Positions 38,761-47,955 of a stretch of DNA of 64,000 nt are shown one piece after another. The stretch is from Serratia sarumanii. Lineage in GTDB: Bacteria > Pseudomonadota > Gammaproteobacteria > Enterobacterales > Enterobacteriaceae. How positions within the stretch are numbered: position 1 is the first letter of the stretch; each line of letters opens with the position of its first letter. The notes below the pieces were generated by a model. It was not told where the DNA came from, ran no database searches, and worked only from the letters and a program-made list of their open reading frames with translations. Location: positions 2,108,001 through 2,172,000 of the forward strand of contig NZ_CP124750.1 in the NCBI RefSeq assembly GCF_029962605.1, written 5' to 3'. The position numbers and the translations under genes were made by a program.

Positions 38761-40542
38761 ATGGCAACGGTAATGAAAAAAGTAGACGCGGTGATCGTCG
38801 GCTTCGGCTGGGTGGGCGCGATCATGGCCAAAGAGCTGACCGAGGCCGGCCTCAACGTGGTGGCGCTGGAGCGCGGCCCGATGCGCGACACCTATCCGGA
38901 CGGGTCTTATCCGCAGGTGATCGACGAGCTGACCTATAACATCCGCCGCAAACTGTTCCAGGATCTGTCGAAAAGCACCGTCACCATTCGCCATAATAGC
39001 AGCCAGACCGCGGTGCCTTACCGCCAGCTGGCGGCGTTCCTGCCGGGCACCGGCGTCGGCGGCGCCGGTTTGCACTGGTCGGGCGTGCATTTCCGCGTCG
39101 ATCCGATCGAACTGCGCATGCGCAGCCACTATGAAGAGCGCTACGGCAAAAACTTCATTCCGAAGGACATGACCATCCAGGACTTCGGCGTGACCTACGA
39201 CGAGCTGGAACCGTTCTTCGACAAGGCGGAGAAAGTGTTCGGCACCTCCGGCACCGCCTGGACCATCAAAGGGCAGAAAGTGGCGCAGAAGGGCGGCAAC
39301 CGCTTTGCGCCGGATCGCTCCGACGATTTCCCGCTGCCGGCGCAGAAAAATACCTACTCCGCCCAACTGTTCGAGAAGGCGGCACTGGAGGTGGGTTACC
39401 ACCCTTACAACCTGCCGTCCGCCAACACCTCGGATTCTTACACCAACCCGTACGGCGCGCAGATGGGCCCGTGCAACTTCTGCGGTTTCTGTAGCGGCTA
39501 CGCCTGCTACATGTATTCCAAGGCCTCGCCGAACGTCAACATCTTGCCGGCGCTGCGCATGGAGAAACGCTTCGAGCTGCGCACCAACGCCAACGTGCTG
39601 AAGGTCAACCTGACCGACGACAAGTCCCGCGCCACCGGCGTGAACTACGTCGATGCGCAGGGGCGCGAGATTGAACAGCCGGCCGATCTGGTGATCCTGG
39701 GCGCGTTCCAGTTCCACAACGTGCACCTGATGCTGCTGTCCGGCATCGGCAAGCCTTACGATCCGGTGACCGGCGAGGGTGTGGTCGGGCGTAACTTCGC
39801 CTACCAGAACATGACCACCATCAAGGCGTTCTTCGATAAAGACGTGTTCACCAACCCGTTTATCGGCGCCGGCGGCAACGGCGTGGGCGTGGACGACTTC
39901 AACGCCGACAACTTCGACCATGCCAAAGAAGGCTTCGTCGGCGGTTCGCCGTTCTGGGTCAACCAGGCGGGCACCAAGCCGATCTCCGGTCTGCCGACAC
40001 CTCCGGGCACTCCGGCCTGGGGCAGCAAATGGAAAGCGGCGGTGGCGGATGCTTACACTCACCACGTTTCGATGGACGCCCACGGCGCGCACCAGTCGTA
40101 CCGCAACAACTATCTGGATCTCGATCCCAACTACAAGAACGTCTTTGGCCAGCCGCTGCTGCGCATGACGTTCGACTGGCAGGAGAACGACATCAAGATG
40201 GCGCAGTTCATGTATGACAAAATGGCGCCGATCGCCAAGGCGATGAACCCGAAACTGATCGCCGGCAGCCCGAAAAACGCCAACAGCCACTTCGACACCA
40301 CCAGCTACCAGACCACCCACATGAACGGCGGCGCGGTGATGGGAGAAGATCCGAAGACCAGCGCGGTCAACCGCTATCTGCAGAGCTGGGACGTGCACAA
40401 CGTGTTCTCGATCGGCGCATCGGCCTTCCCGCAGGGGCTGGGCTACAACCCGACCGGCACCGTGGCGGCGCTGGCTTACTGGTCTGCCCGCGCCATTCGC
40501 GAGCAGTATCTGAAAAACCCAGGCCCATTGGTGCAGGCATAA
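38761..40542 (+). CDS. GMC-family flavoprotein, dehydrogenase large subunit
   Basis: A 593-residue GMC oxidoreductase. The FAD Rossmann motif is VIVGFGWVGAIMAKELTEAG, followed by VALERGP. TGVGGAGLHWSGVHFR resembles the FAD-contact loop, CNFCGFCSGYACYMYSKASPN carries a cysteine cluster typical of this dehydrogenase group (possible 3Fe-4S site), and the C-terminus has THMNGGAVMGEDPKTSAVN and SIGASAFPQGLGYNPTGTV with catalytic histidine region. No signal peptide of its own, so it probably rides the Tat signal of the small subunit. It would oxidise gluconate (or a related sugar acid) in the periplasm. Confidence 0.94.
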   Translation: MATVMKKVDAVIVGFGWVGAIMAKELTEAGLNVVALERGPMRDTYPDGSYPQVIDELTYNIRRKLFQDLSKSTVTIRHNSSQTAVPYRQLAAFLPGTGVGGAGLHWSGVHFRVDPIELRMRSHYEERYGKNFIPKDMTIQDFGVTYDELEPFFDKAEKVFGTSGTAWTIKGQKVAQKGGNRFAPDRSDDFPLPAQKNTYSAQLFEKAALEVGYHPYNLPSANTSDSYTNPYGAQMGPCNFCGFCSGYACYMYSKASPNVNILPALRMEKRFELRTNANVLKVNLTDDKSRATGVNYVDAQGREIEQPADLVILGAFQFHNVHLMLLSGIGKPYDPVTGEGVVGRNFAYQNMTTIKAFFDKDVFTNPFIGAGGNGVGVDDFNADNFDHAKEGFVGGSPFWVNQAGTKPISGLPTPPGTPAWGSKWKAAVADAYTHHVSMDAHGAHQSYRNNYLDLDPNYKNVFGQPLLRMTFDWQENDIKMAQFMYDKMAPIAKAMNPKLIAGSPKNANSHFDTTSYQTTHMNGGAVMGEDPKTSAVNRYLQSWDVHNVFSIGASAFPQGLGYNPTGTVAALAYWSARAIREQYLKNPGPLVQA

Positions 40543-40554
40543 GGACGGCGAACG

Positions 40555-41892
40555 ATGAAAGCATTTGTACCGGCACTGGTTCTCAGTGCAGTGAGTTTTT
40601 CCGTTTGGGCGCAGGACGCCACCGTCAGCAGCGAGCTGATCAAGCGCGGTGAATACCTGGCGCGCGCCGGCGACTGCGTGGCCTGCCACACCGACGGCAA
40701 GAGCGGCAAAACCTTCGCCGGCGGCCTGGCGATGGAGACGCCGATCGGCACCATCTACTCCACCAACATCACGCCGGACAAGAAAACCGGCATCGGCGAT
40801 TACAGCTTCGAGGATTTCGACAACGCGGTGCGTAAGGGCGTAGCCAAAAACGGCAGCACCCTGTATCCGGCGATGCCGTACCCGTCGTTCGCGCTGGTGA
40901 AAGAAGACGACATGCGCGCCATGTATGCCTATTTCATGCACGGCGTGCAGCCGGTGGAGCAGGCCAACAAGGATTCCGACATCCCGTGGCCGCTGTCGAT
41001 GCGCTGGCCGCTGAGCATCTGGCGCGGCATGTTCGCGCCGTCGCCGGCGGACTTCGTCGCCGACGCCAAGGCCGATCCGGTGATCGAGCGCGGCCGCTAC
41101 CTGGTGGAAGGCCTGGGCCACTGCGGCGCCTGCCATACCCCGCGCAGCATCACCATGCAGGAAAAAGCGCTGAGCAACAGCGAAAGCGACGATTACCTGT
41201 CCGGCAGCAACGCGCCGATCGACGGCTGGGTGGCTTCCAGCCTGCGCGGTGATAACAAGGACGGCCTGGGCAGCTGGAGCGAAGCCGAGCTGACCGAGTT
41301 CCTGAAAACCGGCCGTAACGACAAGGCGATCGTATTCGGCGGCATGAGCGACGTGGTGGAGCACAGCCTGCAATACCTGAGCGACGACGATCTGACCGCT
41401 ATCGCACGCTACCTGAAATCGCTGCCGCCGAAAGACGGCAAGCAGCAGGCGGCGCCGGTCGAAGACAGCGTGGCCAAGGATCTGTGGCGCGGCGACGACA
41501 GCAAGCCCGGCGCGGCGCTGTATGTCGATAACTGCGCGGCCTGCCACCGCACCGACGGGGTGGGTTACAAGCGCGCCTTCCCATCGCTGAAGGGCAATCC
41601 GGTGGTGCAGACCGAGGACGCGACCTCGCTGATCCACATCGTGCTGACCGGCAACACCACGCCGGCGGTGCAGGGGGCGGTGTCCAACATCACCATGCCG
41701 CCGTTCGGCTGGCGTCTGAACGATCAGCAGGTGGCGGACGTGGTGAACTTCATCCGCACCAGCTGGGGCAACAGCGCCAAACCGGTGAGCGCCTCCGACG
41801 TGGCCGACGTGCGTAAAGACCGCTCGATGATCCGCGACGAGAAGGAGATGGGCAGCGCCGAGGTGCCGGACCATCCGGACGCGAAGAAGTAA
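40555..41892 (+). CDS. Triheme cytochrome c subunit of the dehydrogenase
   Basis: A 445-residue membrane-associated cytochrome c. Signal peptide MKAFVPALVLSAVSFSVWAQDA. Three heme motifs are seen: CVACH at residues 41-45, CGACH at 190-194 and CAACH at 327-331, each with a methionine-bearing segment downstream. It passes electrons from the flavoprotein to ubiquinone. It lies 12 bases after the large subunit and completes the three-subunit enzyme known from Erwinia, Pseudomonas and acetic acid bacteria. Confidence 0.95.
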   Translation: MKAFVPALVLSAVSFSVWAQDATVSSELIKRGEYLARAGDCVACHTDGKSGKTFAGGLAMETPIGTIYSTNITPDKKTGIGDYSFEDFDNAVRKGVAKNGSTLYPAMPYPSFALVKEDDMRAMYAYFMHGVQPVEQANKDSDIPWPLSMRWPLSIWRGMFAPSPADFVADAKADPVIERGRYLVEGLGHCGACHTPRSITMQEKALSNSESDDYLSGSNAPIDGWVASSLRGDNKDGLGSWSEAELTEFLKTGRNDKAIVFGGMSDVVEHSLQYLSDDDLTAIARYLKSLPPKDGKQQAAPVEDSVAKDLWRGDDSKPGAALYVDNCAACHRTDGVGYKRAFPSLKGNPVVQTEDATSLIHIVLTGNTTPAVQGAVSNITMPPFGWRLNDQQVADVVNFIRTSWGNSAKPVSASDVADVRKDRSMIRDEKEMGSAEVPDHPDAKK

Positions 41893-41898
41893 ACCGTT

Positions 41899-41928
41899 TA
41901 AGGGCTCCGCAAGGGGCCCTTAGTTTTT
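41899..41928 (+). terminator. Terminator after the dehydrogenase operon
   Basis: TAAGGGCTCC, a GCAA tetraloop and GGGGCCCTTA form a ten-pair stem with one G-U pair, followed by GTTTTT. Confidence 0.87.
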
Positions 41929-42149
41929 ACTGGGTGCGCCGGTTTTTTCAGCATTTCCTGTTCGTAAATCGTTCGTTCGGCCGATAAAACATAGACCCAC
42001 AACGGATTTTTCATTATCCTTTGCCGTCCTTTCATCAGGCGCAAGTATGAAGTATCGCTTTAATTCACTGATTATTATTAAAAAATTCGCGGAGAAGGAT
42101 ATCCCGTTAGGCGCAATCGTTGGCGCCGCAGATTAAGGTAGACTGTCTC

Positions 42150-43433
42150 ATGAGTACGATTTCTCCCGATTCAGGCACGCTGACGGCCGCTCAGCCCGCC
42201 AAATGGAACAAAACCGACACCGTCTGGATGTTCGGTCTCTATGCCACCGCGGTGGGCGCCGGCACGCTGTTCTTGCCGATCAACGCCGGCCTGAATGGCC
42301 CGCTGGTGTTGCTGTTGATGGCGCTGTTCGCTTTCCCGCTGACCTATTTGCCGCACCGCGCGCTCAGCCGCTTCGTGCTTTCCGGCTCCAGCCGCGACGG
42401 CAATATTCACGATGTGGTGGTCGAACACTTCGGCGTACTGGCCGGCAAAATCATCATGATGCTGTATCTGATGGCGTTCTTCCCGATCGTGCTGGTGTAC
42501 AGCATTTCGATCACCAATGCGCTGGACAGCTTCCTGATCCACCAGTTCCACGTGGCGCCGCTGCCGCGCATCTGGCTAAGCCTGGCGGTGGTGGTGGTGC
42601 TCAATCTGGTGCTGCTGCGCGGCAAAGACAGCATCGTGGCGGCGATGGGCATGCTGGTGTTCCCGCTGTTGGTGTTCCTGATGGGCATTTCGCTGTACCT
42701 GATGCCGAGCTGGAATACCGCCAATTTCGTTCACGACCTGGCCGCCACCCGCTTCGACACGCCGGGGCTGTGGCATTCGCTGTGGCTGGCGGTGCCGGTG
42801 ATGGTGTTTTCCTTCAGCCATGCGCCGATCATCTCTTCCTTCGCCTCGACCCAGAAGAGCCTGTATGGCGATAAGGCGGAACGCCGCTGCGCGCGCATCA
42901 TGCGCTACAGCTATGTGCTGATCTGCGTCACCGTGCTGTTCTTCGTGTTCAGCTGCGTGCTGAGTTTGTCCCATGAAGACATGCAGCAGGCGAAAGATCA
43001 GAACATCACGGTGCTGACCACCCTGGCCAACAAGTTTTCCAACCCGCTGATCGCCTATCTCGGCCCGGTGATGGCGATGCTGGCAATGGCGAAATCCTAT
43101 CTCGGCACCTCGCTGGGGGTCACGGAGGGGGCGACCAGCCTGATCGACGGCGTCACGCGCGCGGTCGGCAAACCGCTCAGCTCGCGCATGACGCACCGCA
43201 TCTCGGCGGTTTCGCTGTTCCTGCTCACCTGGGCGGCGACGGTGTGGAACCCCAGTGCGCTGCACATCATCGAAACCATCAGCGGCCCGCTGATTGCGGC
43301 TATCCTGTTTATCCTGCCGATGTACGCGGTGCGCGCGGTGCCGGCGATGCGCAAATACCGCGCGGCGAGCAACGTCTTCGTGCTGGTGATGGGCCTGATC
43401 GCGCTGTCGGCGCTGATTTACGGCCTGGTGTGA
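42150..43433 (+). CDS. HAAAP family amino acid transporter, SdaC/YhjV-like
   Basis: A 427-residue, eleven-helix proton symporter. It follows E. coli SdaC (serine) and YhjV along the whole length: WNKTDTVWMFGLYATAVGAGTLFLPINAGLNG, PHRALSRFVLSGS, SFSHAPIISSFASTQ, MFFVFSCVLSLS-like VLFFVFSCVLSLSHED, and the ending YAVRAVPAMRKYRAASNVFVLVMGLIA. Serine or another hydroxy or aromatic amino acid is the likely substrate, but specificity cannot be read. No serine deaminase lies beside it. I use the ATG at 42150, where the family N-terminus begins. Confidence 0.88.
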   Translation: MSTISPDSGTLTAAQPAKWNKTDTVWMFGLYATAVGAGTLFLPINAGLNGPLVLLLMALFAFPLTYLPHRALSRFVLSGSSRDGNIHDVVVEHFGVLAGKIIMMLYLMAFFPIVLVYSISITNALDSFLIHQFHVAPLPRIWLSLAVVVVLNLVLLRGKDSIVAAMGMLVFPLLVFLMGISLYLMPSWNTANFVHDLAATRFDTPGLWHSLWLAVPVMVFSFSHAPIISSFASTQKSLYGDKAERRCARIMRYSYVLICVTVLFFVFSCVLSLSHEDMQQAKDQNITVLTTLANKFSNPLIAYLGPVMAMLAMAKSYLGTSLGVTEGATSLIDGVTRAVGKPLSSRMTHRISAVSLFLLTWAATVWNPSALHIIETISGPLIAAILFILPMYAVRAVPAMRKYRAASNVFVLVMGLIALSALIYGLV

Positions 43434-43440
43434 TCCCCTG

Positions 43441-43462
43441 GGCGCGCCGCTTTCGGCGCGCC
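43441..43462 (+). terminator. GC hairpin after the HAAAP transporter
   Basis: GGCGCGCCG and CGGCGCGCC pair around CTTT, seven bases past the stop. The tail TCTCAATC is not a good U run, so this is a moderate candidate. Confidence 0.5.
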
Positions 43463-43523
43463 TCTCAATCCTGCGTTACACATCCCTTTGCAATTAATCG
43501 TCGGGTTGCCGGGCGTTATCTTT

Positions 43524-43542
43524 GATAATGCAAGCCATTCTC
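43524..43542 (+). promoter_or_regulatory. Fur-box-like site upstream of the siderophore-type binding protein
   Basis: GATAATGCAAGCCATTCTC matches the Fur consensus at 14 of 19 positions and extends into ATTAG. It lies about 42 bases before the start codon. Supports iron regulation, with moderate certainty. Confidence 0.5.
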
Positions 43543-43583
43543 ATTAGTATTTCCTGATTGCGTTCATGACTAAGGAGTCTTTC

Positions 43584-44717
43584 GTGCATCGTCGAATCAC
43601 TTTGCCGGCGCTGATTTGCGCCGCCTTACTCGCCTCTCCGGCGATGGCCACCACCTATCCGCTGACCCTGACCGACACCTCCGGCCAGACGCTCACCCTC
43701 CAGCAAGAACCGAAACGTATCGTGGTGCAGGACGGGCGCGACATTCTCACGCTGGCGCTGCTCGATCGCGCCAACCCGTTCGGCCGGCTGGTGGCCTGGA
43801 ATAACCTGTTGAAGAAAAGCGACGCGGCGACCTGGGATATCTTGCAGAGCAAATGGCCGGCAGCGAAAAACATCATCGATATGGGATTCAGCGACAAAGG
43901 TGAAGTGAATCTGGAGAGCGTGATCGCCAAGCGGCCCGATCTGATGATCGCCCAGCTGCGTTCCAAACCTTCGCTGAGCCAAACCGGCGTGCTGGATAAG
44001 CTTAAGGCGCTGAATGTGCCGGTGCTGTTTATCGACACCATGCTCAAGCCGGTGGAAAACACGCCGAAAAGCGTGACGCTGCTGGGGGAAACCCTCAACC
44101 GGGAAAGTGAAGCCAAGCAATATACCGATTATTATCAGCAGCATTATCAGGCCATTCTGGCCAAGACGCAGGCGGTGGAACCCAAGCCGCTGGTGTTCTT
44201 TGAAGCCAAGGCCGGCCTGAACGGGCTGGAGTCCTGCTGCTTCACCCATGCGCACGTCGGCTGGGGCGCGTTGGTGGAAGCGGTCGGCGCGCGCAACATC
44301 GGCTCTGCGCTGTTGCCGGGCGCGACCGGCGACGTGGCGCTGGAAAAGGTGATCGCCATGAAACCGGATGCCTACATCGTTTCCGGCTCGCAGTGGGCCA
44401 GCAAGACCAACGCCGCGGTGCCGTTCGGCTATGGCGTCACGCAACAGCAGGTGGATGAGGCTTTCAATCGCATGAAACAGCGCCCGGGCTTCGCGCAGGT
44501 GTCGGCGGTGAAAGAAGGGCGGTTCTACGGCATCTACCATAACTTCTACAACCATCCGTACAACATTGTCGGGTTGGAGTATCTGGCGAAGTTTATCTAT
44601 CCGGCGCAGTTCCCGGATCTGGATCCGGCCAAGACCTACAGCGAGATCCTCAGCCGCTTTACCGAAGTGCCGGAAGGCAAAGGCATTTTGGGCGCGCAGG
44701 CGCCGACGGGGAAATAA
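43584..44717 (+). CDS. Periplasmic siderophore/heme-type (FecB-like) binding protein
   Basis: A 377-residue class III periplasmic binding protein. The start is a GTG with AAGGAG six bases upstream, giving signal peptide MHRRITLPALICAALLASPAMA. The two-lobed fold shows as YPLTLTDTSGQTLTLQQEPKRIVVQDGRD, the segment DMGFSDKGEVNLESVIAKRPDLMIAQ, a long helical hinge, and AMKPDAYIVSGSQWAS. ESCCFTHAHVGWGALVEAVGARNIG is typical of ferric siderophore binders. No FecCD-type permease or ATPase is adjacent, so it must work with components elsewhere. Ligand is unknown. Confidence 0.87.
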   Translation: MHRRITLPALICAALLASPAMATTYPLTLTDTSGQTLTLQQEPKRIVVQDGRDILTLALLDRANPFGRLVAWNNLLKKSDAATWDILQSKWPAAKNIIDMGFSDKGEVNLESVIAKRPDLMIAQLRSKPSLSQTGVLDKLKALNVPVLFIDTMLKPVENTPKSVTLLGETLNRESEAKQYTDYYQQHYQAILAKTQAVEPKPLVFFEAKAGLNGLESCCFTHAHVGWGALVEAVGARNIGSALLPGATGDVALEKVIAMKPDAYIVSGSQWASKTNAAVPFGYGVTQQQVDEAFNRMKQRPGFAQVSAVKEGRFYGIYHNFYNHPYNIVGLEYLAKFIYPAQFPDLDPAKTYSEILSRFTEVPEGKGILGAQAPTGK

Positions 44718-44722
44718 CGGCA

Positions 44723-44748
44723 ACGGGCGCGACGACGCGCCCGTTTTT
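44723..44748 (+). terminator. Terminator after the binding protein
   Basis: ACGGGCGCG and CGCGCCCGT pair around a three-base loop, followed by five T residues. Confidence 0.87.
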
Positions 44749-44753
44749 GATCT

Positions 44754-45443
44754 TTAAGCGGCGGCCGGCGTATAGGTGGAGATGATCTCCAGCACGCCGT
44801 TGATGATGAACTGCACGCCCATGCACACCAGCAGGAAGCCCATCAGGCGCGAGATCGCCTCGATGCCGCTTTTCCCCACCAAGCGCATGATGGCGCCGGA
44901 ACTGAGCAGGCAGCCCCACAGGATCACCGCGACCGTCAGGAAGATGGCGACCGGCGCCACCGTCAGCACCCAGGGTTCAAAACCCAGCGTGTTATCTTTG
45001 ACGCTCGAGGCTGAGCTGATGATCATCGCGATGGTGCCCGGCCCGGCGGTGCTCGGCATGGCGAGCGGCACGAAGGCGATGTTGGCCGAGGTCTTATGGC
45101 GCAGCTCGTGTGACTTGCTCTCCACCTCCGGCGCCTCATCGGCGCTTTGTTGCGGGAACAACATGCGGAAACCGATGAAGGCGACGATCAGGCCGCCGGC
45201 GATGCGCAGGCCGGGGATCGAAATGCCGAAGGTGTTCATCACCACCTGGCCGGCGTAAAACGCCACCGTCATGATGCAGAACACATAAACCGAGGCCATC
45301 AGCGACTGCTGATTACGCTCTTCGCGCGTCATATTGCCGGACAACCCGAGCAGCAACGCCACCGTGGTCAGCGGGTTGGCCAGCGGCAACAGCAGCACCA
45401 AACCCAGTCCGATGGCCTGGAATAACTGCAAAATACCCGTCAT
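44754..45443 (-). CDS. marC: MarC family integral membrane protein
   Basis: A 229-residue, six-helix inner membrane protein nearly collinear with E. coli MarC ([98 protein letters not shown]). Its function is unknown and it is not needed for multiple antibiotic resistance despite the name. The ATG at 45443 has AGGGAG upstream; the frame extends 36 codons further but lacks family similarity. No marRAB genes lie beside it. Confidence 0.94.
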   Translation of the reverse strand: MTGILQLFQAIGLGLVLLLPLANPLTTVALLLGLSGNMTREERNQQSLMASVYVFCIMTVAFYAGQVVMNTFGISIPGLRIAGGLIVAFIGFRMLFPQQSADEAPEVESKSHELRHKTSANIAFVPLAMPSTAGPGTIAMIISSASSVKDNTLGFEPWVLTVAPVAIFLTVAVILWGCLLSSGAIMRLVGKSGIEAISRLMGFLLVCMGVQFIINGVLEIISTYTPAAA

Positions 45444-45827
45444 AAAAGAGACTCCCTGTGCAACGTTCAAGCCGCCACGCGGCGGCCCATGAGCTGAACA
45501 GCCTAGCCTGCCGTGCGCCTGGCGGCAATGGGGACAGCTCGTAACGTTCATTAACCGTCGGCCGGCGTTTTATCACTGCCGTTGCACTCGCCGGTGAGCT
45601 CCGATCCATCCTCGCACCCCAGTGGCGCTTCATTGACCGCAATCGCCCGCGGCACCGAACGCTAGCCAAAATGCACCCGCCCATACAACGTCGCTAATAC
45701 TGGGTACATATTATTAATTATTTTTAACTGTTTTTACCGTTTAACCGCTTAAGAGATTAAACACTTCTATACTGGTAAGGCTTTGTGGCATTTCTTCATA
45801 ATCGAAAAGCTTAAAAGGAGTTTTACT
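45444..45827. other. 384-base divergent spacer between marC and a membrane protein gene
   Basis: GC-rich next to marC, with a short hairpin GCCGCC-ACGC-GGCGGC at 45471-45486 in the probable marC leader, then markedly A/T-rich from about 45700 to 45827 toward the gene on the plus strand. TACATATTATTAATTATTT and TATACT-like hexamers could serve a plus-strand promoter. I see no gene in it. Confidence 0.5.
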
Positions 45828-46877
45828 ATGGAAGTGGCAAAAGAATGGGTAGCGGCGAAAAAAATCTCCTGGGGCAGCGTCATCGGTGGTGTGATCACCG
45901 TGTTGGCTGTTTCACTGTTGCTGTCGACGTTGGGCACCAGTTTGGGATTTTCCATCGTGGATCCGACATCAGACGATCCGATCAATGGAGCCGGTACCAC
46001 CGTAGTGATTTGGTCCGCTGTTTCAATCATCATTAGCTTGGCTGCCGGCGCTTTTATTGCCGGACGTTTGGCTGCTAATGACGGCCTTATTCATGGCTTC
46101 CTGGTATGGGCTACGTCACTGATTGTGGCGGCGGTATTGGGTGGAATGCTGGTCGGGTCTGCAGTGAAGGCCACCGGTAATGCGCTGGGTGCTATCGCTT
46201 CGACCTCTGGCAGTTTGCTTTCCGGCGCCGGTTCCGCGATTGGCAAAGGGGCAACCGGGTTGGCAGACGTGGGCGGTAAGGTGTTTGACAAGTTGGGTAT
46301 CGACACCACGTTGGAACCTGAACAGCTGCATGGTGATGTGGTTACGGCGCTCAAAAAAAGTGGTATTCCGTCATTGCAGCCTGAATTCATGCAGCAACAG
46401 TTGAATGCGGCCAAGACTGATTTGGCAGACGCAGTAAAAGCCCTGGCACTTCAGCCTGACAATAGCGATGCGATTATTAAGCAACTGGTCGACAAGCTTA
46501 AAAAACATGGTGAGGCCATCTCGCAAGATGTGGATCAAGACACACTGAAAAAAGCTCTGGTTGAAAATACCAATATGACGCCGCAGGAAGTGGACCAGAC
46601 GGTGAAGAATTTGGTCGACGCCAAAAATAAAACTGCGCAGCTGGTTAATCAGCGCTTGGATGAAGCCGAAGCAAAAATCAATCTGGCAAAACAGGAGTAT
46701 GCTGAGCTGAAACAGAAGGCGCGCGAACAGGCTGCCGCGGCTGCGGACGAATTGTCTCGGGCTGCCCTGTGGTCATTCTTTGCGTTGTTGATTGGCGCAG
46801 TGGTCAGTGCATTGGCAGGCTTGTGGGGCGTTAACACCAATGCCCGACGTGTAACCGTATCATCTCCGCAGGCGTAA
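45828..46877 (+). CDS. Inner membrane protein with helical periplasmic or cytosolic domain, unknown function
   Basis: A 349-residue protein I do not recognise with confidence. It starts with MEVAKEWVAAKKISWGSVIGGVITVLAVSL after AAAAGGAG. Three hydrophobic segments occupy residues 17-38, 58-80 and 86-118 with glycine-zipper spacing (GAFIAGRLAANDGL, GGMLVGSAVKATGNALGAIAS), a layout seen in YrzE/TIGR04086-like proteins. Residues 150-315 are charged and helical, with coiled-coil-like stretches (KNKTAQLVNQRLDEAEAKINLAKQEYAELKQKA). A final helix (ALWSFFALLIGAVVSALAGLWG) anchors the C-terminus. Codon and base use are visibly less GC-rich than the neighbours, suggesting a separate history. Confidence 0.8.
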   Translation: MEVAKEWVAAKKISWGSVIGGVITVLAVSLLLSTLGTSLGFSIVDPTSDDPINGAGTTVVIWSAVSIIISLAAGAFIAGRLAANDGLIHGFLVWATSLIVAAVLGGMLVGSAVKATGNALGAIASTSGSLLSGAGSAIGKGATGLADVGGKVFDKLGIDTTLEPEQLHGDVVTALKKSGIPSLQPEFMQQQLNAAKTDLADAVKALALQPDNSDAIIKQLVDKLKKHGEAISQDVDQDTLKKALVENTNMTPQEVDQTVKNLVDAKNKTAQLVNQRLDEAEAKINLAKQEYAELKQKAREQAAAAADELSRAALWSFFALLIGAVVSALAGLWGVNTNARRVTVSSPQA

Positions 46878-46969
46878 TCTCCAGGCTCGTTTGCGCGTCT
46901 CGATGATATAGGGATGAGAGCCTGAAATACCGACGACGATGAAATGACAGCCAGGAAAGACTGGCGCCT

Positions 46970-46995
46970 ACCCCGGCCATGTGCCGGGGTTTTTA
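46970..46995 (+). terminator. Terminator after the 45828 membrane protein gene
   Basis: ACCCCGGC and GCCGGGGT pair around CATGT and are followed by TTTTTATT. Located about 90 bases past the stop. Confidence 0.85.
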
Positions 46996-47104
46996 TTGTT
47001 TGCGGCGTGATTAATGACCACCTTAATCGCTGTGTAGGGTATTAGGCATCAATTGCCACGATCCCTGGGGACAGGTGGATAACATAGATGCGCTGTAAAT
47101 AATA

Positions 47105-47740
47105 ATGAGTGTGATTATGAAACAAGAACTGCATATTTTGCTGGGGAAAGCCGTTACCTTTCTGCTCTACTGCGCTTTTTTGGCGGCCTTGGTCGGCCTG
47201 GTATTTATCGACGTACACTGGCTGCATAATTTCGTGCATGAAACCTCGCTGACCGAAGCGGCGCAGGAGCTGTTGCTGCTCGCCATCTCCGGCGGTTTCT
47301 TCGCCGCGGCCCGGCGGCAGGCTGAACGCCGCTCCGCCTGGATGCTGGTCGGCGGTTTCTTTCTCTGCATGCTGATCCGCGAGATGGATTTCGCCTTCGA
47401 TGCGCTGTGGCACGGCGCCTGGGTGTGGTTCGCGCTGGCGGTCGCCTTGGCCTGCCTGGTGCATGCAGCGCGGCACATCGCGGCGACGGTGCGCGGCCTG
47501 GCCTATTTCGTGACGCATCCCGCCTACGGCATGATGTGCGCCGGCCTGCTGTGCATTTTGGTGTTTTCACGCCTGTTCGGCATGAGCGCGCTGTGGCAAA
47601 CGCTGATGCTGGACGGCTACAACCGGGTGGTGAAAAACATGGTGGAAGAGGGTTGCGAACTGCTGGGCTACGGCCTGTGCCTGCTGGCCACCCTCAGCTA
47701 CATGAAAACGGTTTTTGCGCCGGCTGACGCGAAAGCGTGA
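47105..47740 (+). CDS. Small polytopic membrane protein of unknown function
   Basis: A 211-residue protein with about five hydrophobic helices: KAVTFLLYCAFLAALVGLVFI, AAQELLLLAISGGFFAAARR, WMLVGGFFLCMLIREMDFAF, HGAWVWFALAVALACLVHAA and AYGMMCAGLLCILVFSRLFG, then a C-terminal ELLGYGLCLLATLSYMK. Charged residues sit in the helices (IREMDFAFD, EEGCELLG), which may mark a functional centre. I do not recognise a family with a known role. The first ATG is used; a second ATG 12 bases on is equally possible, and neither has a strong ribosome binding site. It precedes thrS with a 215-base gap. Confidence 0.8.
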   Translation: MSVIMKQELHILLGKAVTFLLYCAFLAALVGLVFIDVHWLHNFVHETSLTEAAQELLLLAISGGFFAAARRQAERRSAWMLVGGFFLCMLIREMDFAFDALWHGAWVWFALAVALACLVHAARHIAATVRGLAYFVTHPAYGMMCAGLLCILVFSRLFGMSALWQTLMLDGYNRVVKNMVEEGCELLGYGLCLLATLSYMKTVFAPADAKA

Positions 47741-47955
47741 GGGCGGCGCTTTATTTATCCGGAACAATTTTAGTGATACTATTCGCTTAGCCGAATGTGG
47801 CTGAGAAGGTATGCGTTCCATTCTGTATACCCAGTGAGGTTTCAATCTGGCAATTGTGGGCGAGATCTGAAACTTGGCTGACCAAACCCAAAATCCAATT
47901 TTCGTACTGCATGTGATCTGTCGTGTGGGTCACCACTGTAGATAAGGAATTATTA

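Noticed and set aside
38755..41874. Minus-strand open frame of over 1000 codons
   Set aside because: It is the mirror of the flavoprotein and cytochrome genes, which have clear FAD and heme motifs. Composition is typical of antisense frames.
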